Shown here: piece by piece, positions 49,296-61,200 of the stretch
Position numbering within the stretch: position 1 is the first letter of the stretch
Layout: each line of letters opens with the position of its first letter
NCBI GenBank assembly: GCA_013398615.1
Contig: VZSR01003022.1
Span: forward strand, 2,497,537 to 2,561,536
Length of the DNA: 64,000 nt
Source: Brachypodius melanocephalos
Taxonomy: Eukaryota; Chordata; Aves; Passeriformes; Pycnonotidae
Reading direction: 5' to 3'
Notes under the pieces: generated by a model
Seen by the model: the letters and a program-made list of their open reading frames with translations, nothing else
What the model was told of the DNA's origin: nothing
The model's database searches: none
Made by a program: the position numbers and the translations under genes

Positions 49296-52200
49296 GTATT
49301 GGGCATTTGGGCACAAAAATGACATCAGGCTGCTTGGTTTAGGTGTAACTGTGTGCATTTCTCTTCAACTTTCATTGGTTTAGGATATTTTTCAATACCT
49401 TACCTTGGAAATATCCTCTCTAGCTCTTCTCGATGAGGGATGTGTGGAACTGGAGGATGGTCAAAGTGCAGAAGTGTAAGGAACACAGATCCTGCATGAG
49501 CTCGGAATTTATCTATTTTTTCAGCTGACTGTTGAGCCAGCCAGCACATAATCTGCTTGCAGCTATAAGGAAGAAAACAATTAATCAGAACATTTAAGCA
49601 GCAGAGTGTGTATTTAGATTTAAATTGTTTCAATTAAATGAATAAGAATGATCCTGCTAGAAAAGTATTCTGGTTTAATTCTTCAGAATGAACATAAAAG
49701 TGATTTAAGACATCCACATGGTGACAGAATCTTGAGGCTTTATCTTGCACAGATCAATCAATTAAAACCCATCTTGACATTAATGTTACAGAGTATTTTA
49801 TCCACCTTTTACATATACTGCTCCACCTTTCATCCAAAAAGATAACAAAGTGCTTTATGGCTTGGCTGAACTGCTACATTTCAGATGGAAATAGAGTAGA
49901 ACTTGCAGAAAAGCACATTTTGAAGTAGAAAACTGCACATGTAGCAGAAGATAAGGTCTCTCCTACATCTCACATATCCCAAGTAAATCACTTCTTCAAT
50001 TCTGGCTAGTTTTATCCTATTTTGTTTATGTCCACAGCTAAACTTTCCCCTACAGTACTGTGTCTGTCCGGGCCCTTTATCCTTCAGAAAGGGATACTAA
50101 TGACAGTAAAACCAGCTAAAATTCCTTCATTCCTACACCAAGGCCTAGAATATTTAGAAAACAGGATCCAGCTGGCAGGAATGCTTTTCTGAGTTCCATG
50201 TGGACAATCTGTGTACAAACAGATGAACAGGAGGAAGCCCCTGAAAATGGGCACTAGTGAGCAGTGCAGTTTTAGAGGATCCAGGACTTTCTTTCCAGGT
50301 GTCCTTCAACATTTGTGGGGTTTTTTAAATTAAAACCCAAATCATGTATATGTTCACTTAACCATTGGCAAACTCTGTCTACAAATACCACTATCAGAAA
50401 GGTTTTGCTGAAGCTCAAGCTACTTTTTAAAAATGGAACTTATTATTAATTCTTTTATTATTAGCAGTACTGTGTCACAAAATTAAAAATCAGGAGCTCA
50501 GTGTAAATTATTTTTCTTTATTTCCTTACTAATAATTCTGAAAAGAAACGAATCCAAACTCAAGCTCACATTTGGTCAAATTCCAAATTAATGTTGTGAC
50601 ACTCTGGATGAGCAGGGGGGCAGGTTGGTTTTCTATTTCAGGGAACACTACTGGGAAGCACCACAGAGGTGGCAGGTTTAGCCCAAATCCCACAGCTGGG
50701 CTGCATTTTTCAAGGTGGGACTGCCACCCAGCTTCTCCTAACAATGTTTTCCTTTCCTTTCCTTTCCTTTCCTTTCCTTTCCTTTCCTTTCCTTTCCTTT
50801 CCTTTCCTTTCCTTTCCTTTCCTTTCCTTTCCTTTCCTTTCCTTTCCTTTCCTTTCCTTTCCTTTCCTTTCCTTTCCTTTCCTTTCCTTTCCTTTCCTTT
50901 CCTTTCCTTTCCTTTCCTTTCCTCTCCTCTCCTCTCCTCTCCTCTATCCTTTCCTCTTTCCTTTCTCCTTTCCTTTTCTTTTCCTTTTTCCTTTCCTTTC
51001 CTCTTTCTTTCGTTTCCCCTTTCTCCTTCCCTTTCCCCTTTTCTTTCCTTCCCCCTTTCTCAACATCCTCCACCATCAGCATGGGTTTGACATCCTTCTG
51101 TCAAAGCTCTGTCCCACTCACTAAAGAGTGATCACAGAGTGTCCAAGCACTGCATTCCTGCAGCCTGGCTGCATTTCTGGGAGCAGCACAGTACGTACAT
51201 GTTGGCATGGATCAGCTCTGCCTCCTTCTGCACCAGCAGCAGGGTCACCTCCATCAGGCTGCTCATGGCAGCTTCACGCACCCTGTGGAGACACAGACAG
51301 ATCAGAGGAGCTCCAGCAGCATTTATTGCAATAAATACATCAGCCAGGTGAAGATGGCAGCAAAAAATTCACCCTAACAAAAGCAGTGACCCCTGAGAGC
51401 AATTCCCATGTTTGGGGAGGATAAGGAGTGACCCCCCAATCCCATTCTGTGAAACAAAGCTCACATTGCACCGAGGATCCAACAATCACCCCTGCCTCAC
51501 CAGCCTGGGTTTGATTCCAGATGTCATCAGGCTTATTCTTTATTTTAAGAAGGTTAAAACTGACAATGATTAGTAATCAGATCAATAATCTGCACATATT
51601 TGTGAGCAAAACGACTTTTGTGCACAAGTAGATGTATTTAATCTTAAGTGCTCTGTCTGCTTCAAATTATTTTCTGAAAAGGCCAACCCACATTTTGACA
51701 GTCAGATATTGAACACTGTTAAAACTGTCACATTTTTGTGAATTTTCATGCTAAATATTTCCAACATTAAAAACAAGTTGTGACTCAGAGTGGCTTAAAT
51801 CTCTATGCTAAACAATAATTAATTTAATGAAATGCTTGACCAAGGTAACACTAAGTTGTGCTTGAAGTGAGTCTTACCTAGATAATGATCTGCTCCCTTC
51901 AAAATGTCTAAATACAATTTTAAAAAACGTAATTTCACTTAAAAAAAATAATCAGTATGCTTGTTTTAAACCACATCTTGTCAATCCATGAGTTTTTAAA
52001 AGTAGTTTCTTCCTTAAGACAAGGGCAATATCTCATGACCCTGCACAAGACCAGGCCCAGCATGTTCACTACATTGGTAAATCAGAGTAATATTATCCTC
52101 TCTCAATAATAATTTTAATAATTTAATAATTTCCTTTAAAAAAGGAAAATACATAAATATTTGCAAAGGCCCACCAGCCTTCTATGAAAAGAAAAACTCC

Positions 52201-55200
52201 TCTTGCTGAGATCCAACTTGAAAATAGTTGCAGGTGCAATCTAAAACTGGGTGGGATGTTTGTTAAAATGGTAAAAAAGGTAAATTGCATCATTTTTTCC
52301 AAAGCAGCTTAAAACAAGTCTGGCAGTCTTTCATCAGGGTTATGTTTTATTAGTTTTTTTGTATCATATCTGACTTAGATATTCATGTCTAACACCTGTA
52401 GACACATCAGGCATGTCCCAGCAAACAATCTGTCAAAAGAAAGGTAAAGTTTGCATATGCAGAGTCAAGTTGGTGAAACTTTCCCACAACTCTATTATAG
52501 AAAGACAAAAATTACACAAAAAAAAGACAAAATCTCTCCAGAGAAACAGCATTTCACTCTGTATCTTTTCATCTTATTCGCTGGTTTAGAAGAAACAGAA
52601 TGAGAAAGCACTGATATTCGAGAGGTCACAAAAGCCTTCAGCAACCAAGAGTTTGCTATGAGAAAGGATCCTCCTTCCCCCTCTGATTTCCATGTTTCTT
52701 GACTTGATTTTGGCTGGGATTGCCCAAAGCAGCTCCAAAAAAAAAAGAAAAAAAAAAAAGAAAAAAAAGTATCCGGTGCTCAAAGCACATTTGAATTTTA
52801 ATGGATGTTGGGAATTTGATTTCCTCAGGATTTCTTTGAAAGTTCCACTATGTTTTGTTTTGAAAAGAAGACACAGATGAAGGATAAACAATCGTGGTGG
52901 GGAATTGCAGTGGGAGCTCTCAGATGTGGAAGTTAAGTTGAATAACTGATTACACTTAGCCAGGTCCTCATCTTCTTCAGTATCTCACCTGGCTTTGAAA
53001 ACACAAAGCTCCGTGTCTCTTCCTTTTCTCTGCCTCCCCACCCTGTATTATTGCTCTTGCATTTTCTGTCAGCTCCACCCAGCCCTGTCTCGTGTTAGGA
53101 ACACATTCACCTCCCTCCTGCTTCTCTATCAGCAGGGAAAGCCAAGATCCTTCTTTGTGCAAGCTGGAACGACCTGCTCCTGATCCTCACTAGTTTGCAT
53201 CCTTGTTTCCTCTTCTAAGGAAACGTCAAACACCTCCTGATCTCTGATTTCCTGCTCTGTGTTACCATTTCCCTGTTGTATGGCAATTTTACCAGCTGAG
53301 AAGCTGGATACCACTACAGAAACCAGAGAAAATCCAAACACACAAACCTCAGCTAAGGCTGAGAGCAGTCTGGGTTGTTTGTGCCATGAGCTTTTCCAAC
53401 ACATCTGTAAATATTGCTGTGAAGTGCTCAAGGGACAAGGCTCACCAGTCACAGAAGTGCCCAGTGATAACATGGCACAAAACACCTTTCCTCTGCTTGG
53501 TGCTGACATTTCCCTTCCTGTGCAAAGCCAGAGAAGCTGTTTACAATCAATGCAGCCCAGGCTGGAGCTGCTGAGATCTGACAGAGCACAACCAGCAAGC
53601 TCTGACTGTGCTTTGATTGTTCTCTTTCCATGATCACTGGCAAGGAACAATCCAGCATGGGGCACATGGCAAAAAAAAAGCCCAATCACAGCTTTTCTCC
53701 CTACACAAGACAAGAGGTGGTTCCAGGCTGTGTCACAGCAGCTCCCATCCCATTTGGTTATTGCAAATGTACTTCACAGCATCTGCCCCATTCAAGCTTA
53801 ACCAGGAATTTTGGAAAGCAGAATGGCACTGTAATCCACTTTTTTTTTTTTTTTTTCATGTTTTAAAGCAAACCTGGGGCTACCAAATGAAATAATGACC
53901 CTGAAGTTAAGACTGAGTAGGACAGAGCTCTAAACAAGACATAACAAATCTGAGCCTGACCAAAAGTTGCCAGGTTGGGCAGCACGTGTCACCATGCTGG
54001 GCTTGGCTGGAAATATCCTTCAAGGAAGCAGTCAGTGACTGTCTAAAGCTTTTATTTCATACAAACACTGCACAGATATGACTGACACAATCCACTCAAA
54101 CACTCCACGTGACTCAGAGCTGTTGGACAAGAACTTCTTCCATAAACTGGGGAAAAAACCAAAATGTTTTCAAGCAGCAGGATTATTTCTTACCATTCAG
54201 GCACTTACTTTTTCTTACTATTTCTTACTTTTCTGGTACCTGTCCCTTCCTACCTGGAATGTAAGAAAAGCAGAGCCAGACACTAGATCTGAACTATCAA
54301 TAGGTTGTTAATTTAAAATCCTGACCACACATCTCTGTACCCTGAGATACTCCAGGCAGCTGCCAGACAGGTCAAATACATGTATTTTACCACTTCATTA
54401 GCATCCACACAATCAGTATCACCCACAGGCTAAACAAGGCTGATTCTTCATATCTAAAAGCAACATATATCTGCACACTTTCAAATTAAAATGATGGATT
54501 CGGACAATAAAATTAAGCAGCCTTTTCAAAATCAGCATTTTACTCAAAATCAACTTGCCAACAAATAAAAGACAACTGAAATTACAGCATTTTACTCTAC
54601 CAACAAATAGAAGACAACTCGAATTACTCTATCACATTCATTTACAGAGTTCATGGCTTCTCTGTACTGTTACTGCTCTGAGGCTTTTACACAGCATCAA
54701 AAGGATTTTAAATCTGTAGATACCTGACTTGTTCTTGAATTAGGATAATTTTATGCTTTTTATTAACAGGTACTACTTCAGGCTGGGCATATTTTGCTCA
54801 CAAATATGTGTGGAAAAGTACCCTGACAGCAGTAAGTTTAGTTTGTAAGATCCATATTTCTATGCTGTGAAATTCCACAGGATGGCACAAATAACATGAA
54901 TTCTTTGTGATGTCTCCCATTCAAAGCTGGCAGGAACTTCCAGTCAGTGAGTGCTGGTACATCCCCAACTAGAGCTTCTTTGGAAATGAAACACAAACCC
55001 AAAGGACACGAGCCTTTACAGTCATGAATTTGGAAACTGCCTTTCCAGATCACTATTCCTGAAGGAATACAGAGCATTCAGAGGGATGCAGTGTTACACA
55101 ATCTTCTTTGCATATTAGGGGTCCTAGAAGACTAAGGAATGCCATGAAAACAAGACTGCTATAGACCAAATATTACTAAGATCTTATTAATCTTATTAAG

Positions 55201-58200
55201 TTTACTAAAGTTATTAATCTACCTATGCTACAGATTTCACATCAGCAGACATATTCCTATAGATTTATGATTTATTCTTGCAGTCTCATACGTGAAATCA
55301 TTGAAACCCTAAACTTACAAAAGATTCGGTGATGCTGCAGCACAATTGAGAGTTTTTATCCCTCTCAACACGTTGTGCAGCTGCTCCCTCTCCTGGCAAA
55401 AAATCCCCACAACAGAATGGCAAGTAAGAGAGAGAGTAGGCAGCACCAAATGTGTTGTTTCAAATAAAGAGAATTTTTATGGTTTAAATCCCTATGTTGC
55501 AACTGAATCAACTCCTAGCATTCACTAAAAGGAACTAATGTCATCCACAGAACCAGAAAAAGGCTTAACTTTGGTTTTGAACATATCAGTCTCCATATTC
55601 CCAAAATCTGAGGAAGGACAACCAAAACCTGTCAGCCTCACCTTTCACTTTCTGATTCTCTTCCTGCTGTGCATTCCTAATTCCTACCTAGGCTCAAATC
55701 TCCAAAGGCTTGGAGCTCTTGTTTCTAAGAGGTTTTGCAAACACATCAGGTTTTCATTAGACACCAAAGCTGGCCTGGATTTCAGCCCCACCTTACCATC
55801 CTCCAACATCCCCCCGGCTGTCGGTGGTGTAGTCGGTGACGCCGGTGAGCAGCGTGCCGTAAATCTGATCGACGTTATCCCTGCACACATATTCCTGCTG
55901 GGATCCATCTCCCTTCACACCCACTGTCTGGCAAACCCTGCAAAAACAGAGAGGAGAAGAAGGGATGGAAGGCAAGATCAATTCAACATTGCTTAATAAA
56001 ATTCCCAGCACCTGTAACATCCGCTATAGGTGGAATGAGGAATATTTCTGTGCCGTGTCTGACGTGTTTCAGGATTTCTGAGCAGTGTTTGGGTTCAAAG
56101 GAACACTGGCGAAGCTAAGATCTCAGCAGGGAAGTGGGTTGCTTTCACATCTATAACACTGCTAAAAGGAACATGCCTCATTATCTGTCAGTCTCTGAAC
56201 TTTCCTTAAAACGAAGTCAGGAAGAGCAAAGGGCCAACACAACGTGCATTGAACCTGATATTAAACTTCTTTACCTTCTTTTAGCAGTGTAACATTTTAA
56301 GAGCATCAAATATTAATGCATACTATCAACTGCACTGTGATGTTCAACATAGAAAAGATTCTTTTAAATAAAAGGCACAATTTCTTTAAATCAATTCAAT
56401 TTTTTTAAGATTGTGGAAAAAACATATGTTCTTCCTCCTCAGAAAAGCTCATTAAACAGCAGCACATGAGAAAGGCAAACACTAAAATGTATTCTAGGTA
56501 GTCAGTTAACTGATTAAAAACTGACAGCACCATCAGAGCTGTAGTCCACAGTCAGGTGTGTGGTAATCTTGAGTCAAAAATAAATTGAGGAATGGATATG
56601 CAGTCAAGATGTGTGTGACAGTGGAACTGATTTCAAGACTCATGCTCCCAGATCAGTGAACAGGAGAAAGCTTCTACAGAAAGATTTAAAATTAGCCAAA
56701 AGCAGGGATGAGAAACCTACTTTGCAATTGCTATTAAGGCATCTCTCCTGGCTTCAGCAAAGCTCACGTCTTCAGGAGAAATTACTGTAACCTTTTTTAG
56801 ACCTTCTAAAACCTGCAAAAATACAAAGATTGATAAATCCAAAGCATTTTTTTACTCTGCTAAATTTAGATATCACAGTAAAATGAGTTCAAAGAGCTGT
56901 ATGAAAGAACCAGGCAGGCAGCAGAGGTTGGATTCTCACCAGGAGTGGCCTGGACATTCCTCCCTTCCCTTGGACCAATGTCCCATAGCAAAAGGGATAA
57001 TTCAACCTCTGGCTTTTCCATTAGCACTACTAAACATTAATTATCAGAAACTATGGCAAGCTCAACTCATGATGGTTTTCTGTCCATTAGCATTCAAACC
57101 CCTTTGACAAAGACCTTTAATTATGATCATTATTATTTATTTGATTACTGTCACAGGTTTCACTCAGAATGCCTTGTGCCCTCTTCTCATTACAATGATC
57201 CTGTTTTCTCACCTGTTGGAGCCTGCCCTTCAGCAGAAATCTTGGAAGGGCCCCAAGAGCTCGTGAAAAGCCACAACGAATCATTTCCTCTGAGTTCTGT
57301 AGTTCTGAAACGTACTGGGTCACCAGCTCATCTGGAAAAAATACAATTGCAGAGTGAAAAGCAACCACTGCATCGTTATAATTTCATATTTGGCTAAAGA
57401 AAAAAACAAGAAAAAGATCCCATAAACGACACAGCTGAAAAATTTTATAATTTGTTAAATTAACATGCGGAATACTTTCATTTTCTACAGGAAAAGGATA
57501 AAAATTTTAAGATGTTCATTTTTACATGAATGAATTTGTATTTTCTGTCTAAAAATCTGACTTTGTATTTAGACTAAGCCTACTATTTCAGAGAGAGAAA
57601 AGATCAAGTCCTGAATTTTAAAGTTATCAAGTTTTAGACATCTAAAGAATAAAGTATAAACACAAATTTCTGGGTAAGCACAGAGGAGCAAGTTCTTTTT
57701 ACATCTACAGGTCAGTATTTTCTATCATTGGATAAATGTCCTGTGTTAGGCAGGAGATCTCTGGGTTTGTAAAGGTCAGTTATTTTAAGTTTTCCCCCAG
57801 AAAACTCCTGATTGGAGTCCTGCTTAAGCACACACACAGATCATACCTAAACAGTGAGGTAATTTCAGGTCATTTTGCACAGAGAGACATAAATGAAAGT
57901 GGAAATGAAAGCTTTAGAGGAGAAAACTCAAGAAGAAATTCCCCCTTTGGTTCTGTGTGCTGGCACAGGACCCAGCAGGGACAGCAGCAGAAACAAAAGG
58001 CACAAGAAGAAACTCAGCTGGGCATGGAAAAAGGAGCCTCACCAAACATGTAAAGTGGTACCAAGGGAAAAAAAAAATGAGGGTTTTAATTTTTAAGAAA
58101 ATTTTTAAGGTTTTAATTTTTAAGAAAATTTTACGAAAAAATAAAAAGAGGAAAAGTCAGGAAGAGGTTCACATTTCTGCTGCAGTCCTTATCTCAGACT

Positions 58201-61200
58201 TACAGACAGTACTTCCTTTACCTGATTTTTCACATTAAATTCTCCTTTAAAATGCAGAGAAAAACAAAGTACTCCAGAAAAGCTTCTCCAAGACAGCTGC
58301 AATAAACCCAGCTCTGATTCAGACAAGACCAAGGTGGTCTTATCGATCCCTTGGCTGCAGAGACACTTTTTAATCCTCCAAGAAAAAGAAGCAGAGATCC
58401 TGGGAAGATTATATAATTGTGCCACTGCTTACTGTAATCTAAGGTTTAAATGGTTGAGCAATATTTGCTAGAGGAAGAAAGAAGAGTTGCCATAAGAAAC
58501 TCCCCATTCATCATAATTCAGGAGTGTCTCTTTCAAACCCCAGTGCTGTGGACAGGTCCCAACTCATCCCTCCCATCAGGGGCCCTGGCCAGAGGTGAGC
58601 AATACCTGCAGATAAGCACATTTATTATTTAAAACTTTCCAAACCACCGGGGTGTTAAGAGTCCTGAGGCCATAGGAAGATGCAGTGTTTGCTGTGACAG
58701 CATGAAGAGGCTGTGACAGTCTCCACTTGGGAGTGATGGAAATTTCAGAGTGACATTTTAGCCAAATGACATAGCAACCAGCAGCTCTTTATTTACAACC
58801 ACTCAGTAATTATGGTGGAAAAGTGTAATGCTAATGTTCATATTCTTCTAAGAGCCTTCAGCTTTATAAACCAACAGGGCCTATGAAGTGTCTACAATAT
58901 TAATGGCACACAACCCATCCTGAAAGGATATTAAAAGGGAAAGTCAGCAAAACCAAACCAGAACACATTAAGGAAAAGCAAAAACAAAGAGAAGGTCAAA
59001 ACAAACAGAGGCAAAAGTAATGATGGAATAAAACTGCAGCCTTATAAGGACAGATTGAGAATGTCAAATTGCTAAAGCACCTTTGGTTGGTGTTTCCATT
59101 TTAATCATCAAGCAACAGTGAAATGCTGGTTAAATTTGACCAAAAGCTTTTTTTTTTTTGCCCCTAATCCCCTTGATCATGTCCAGACCTGCTTGAACTG
59201 ATTTATCTAAGGCACCTGCACTGTGCTGAACATCTCCTGCACTGCAGCTTCCACACAGACCCACATCCATCACACACTGTGGGGAGGACTGTTTCTCCTG
59301 GATTTCAATCCCACGAGAGGCAGGCATGAAATGTGTAAGTTTTATCAGTACAGAGATAAAATACACCTTTTTTTATTTTTTTTTTAAAGATGCTTGTTTG
59401 TGTAATGGCACTTCTGTTATCATGTGTAGAGCAGGGCCCAGTGCAGTCAAGGCCAAATAAAAGGGTATTCAAGATGGAGCTGACCACAGAGTTTTCTAGA
59501 ACAGAAAAATTGTCAATTCACAATTTTACTTCAGAAGGACCAAGGAGAAATTTTATCTGTATCTACAAATTTGACCTAATTGTGTCCCTAGACCATCAAG
59601 GCCACATTGCCATGGTCTCTTCAAGCACAAGCCAGATGAAAAGTTAACCTAAAATCCAGGAAAGAACAATGAGGCTTCAGAGGGGTCTGAATGAGTGAAA
59701 CAACAACAGTGCAGCCTGGACTTCCAGCAGATCCCTCCTCCTTCCTGACTTGGGCACCTGCCTGAGTTTTCCTTCCACTTTTACACAAACTTGAAACATC
59801 ATTCTTACATAAAATTCGACCTATCACTTCTTCAACTCATTTTTAGCTCGTTTGCTTGGATTCAGCGTTGCCTCTTCCTGCCCAGCACGTTCTGGTTTTA
59901 CACGTGACCCTTTCCTGAGCTTGTGGGGATTTTATCTGCTTTGGTACCAGATCACATCTTCCCATGCTGCCCACAAAGAATATGGCAGCCAGGGCCAAAC
60001 TCCATGAAGGAAAGGGTCATTTTGGGGTTTGGGCCTTTTTGAGTGGTTTATTTTAACAAAAACATAGACATTTAGCACTATATAAAGTATTTTAAAATCA
60101 GAACAGGCTGCTTTTATAGTCTAACCCTAATATCTTTGGGGCATGGGCTGCTGTAAATACATATGAGATCAATATCAAGTTCATAAATAATAATAATAAT
60201 AAATCAAGTTCACAAATAAATAATAAGGTATTTTGTTACCTGATTCAATAATGGCAAAAAAAAAGAAAAAAAAGAAAAAGAAATCAATATTTTATTAAGT
60301 AGATGTAAATTCACTGTCGTATTCAGAAAAACAAGAATATTAATTGTTATTCTTAAAATATTTATCTGTACAACCCAGCAATTTGTCTCTGATGGACATG
60401 ATACAATCTGATCCTTGAAACAAAGACAGCTCCAAGAAAAGCAGTATAAAAAAAGATGCTGATTCATATGCCCCTAAGAGAAGTTTAAGCCTCCTCCTGT
60501 GCTGCTGATCCAAATACAAACACATGAACTTTCACATCTACATTTACCAGAACTCAGGGTGTCCTTTTCTATCCTTTCCTTATCCCTCAGCGATTCTTCT
60601 GTAAATCAGCCATGATCTCTGGCAGAGTTTATCCAAATAGGGTGTAAAAAAGATTCACTTAGTTAAAATTTAGGATTTTAGAAACACACAATCTTTGTTT
60701 CTTTGTTTTACAGTATGGAATAGAAAAGCAACACGAATTTGCCTCTATTCACCTCCAGTCTAAAGCCAGCAAACCCCTGAGATATTTCCTATGCTTCCAG
60801 TTGTCACTTTTCAAACAACTTTCAGCTGTCAGTTATTTTTTCCTGAAGAATTTGAAGTTCCTTTAAAACCAGTGATGCCCCTCCCCATTCTGTGCAATCT
60901 CTCCAAAGTGCAAGTTTGGTCCAGCCCAGTATTCTGTGTCTCTGTGTTAAACATGAATCATTACCCTGCAGAGCTGGATCAGCTTCTCCTTCCTCATTGA
61001 TGTAAAATTCATTGCACAGAGCAGCCAGGGCAGACACTGCAGATTCCTGCAACAAATCCATACAAATACATTTACTCACCTCAAAAGTTCTTATATACAT
61101 TCTTATATAGATAAAAATCGTAGAATTTTTAGGGAAAAGAAAGTGAATTTTAATAAAAAACCAACCAAAAAAACTCCTTTCAGATACTGGTATTTCCTTT

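Larger units (their letters stand above)
51283..55796 (-). other. TBCD intron
   Basis: About 4.5 kb, AT-rich. It includes A-rich runs (52737-52768), a T17 run near 53840-53856 and a diverged tandem duplication at 54533-54630. A 194-codon open frame at 53129-53713 (minus) has no recognisable relatives. Confidence 0.85.
57332..60964 (-). other. TBCD intron
   Basis: About 3.6 kb. It contains a 27 bp tandem duplication (58082-58133), A-rich runs (60256-60283), an AAT-rich patch near 60187-60225 and T runs near 59149-59159 and 59369-59388. No exon is required or seen. Confidence 0.85.

Noticed and set aside
50572..51124. Long low-complexity open frames over the CCTTT tract
   Set aside because: They exist because a pentanucleotide repeat without stop words stays open in all frames; the translated Leu-Ser-Phe-Pro-Phe repeat is not a protein signal.
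53129..53713. 194-codon open frame on the minus strand in a TBCD intron
   Set aside because: Same strand as TBCD, but the flanking exons join in phase without it, and no similarity to TBCD or another protein was recognised.
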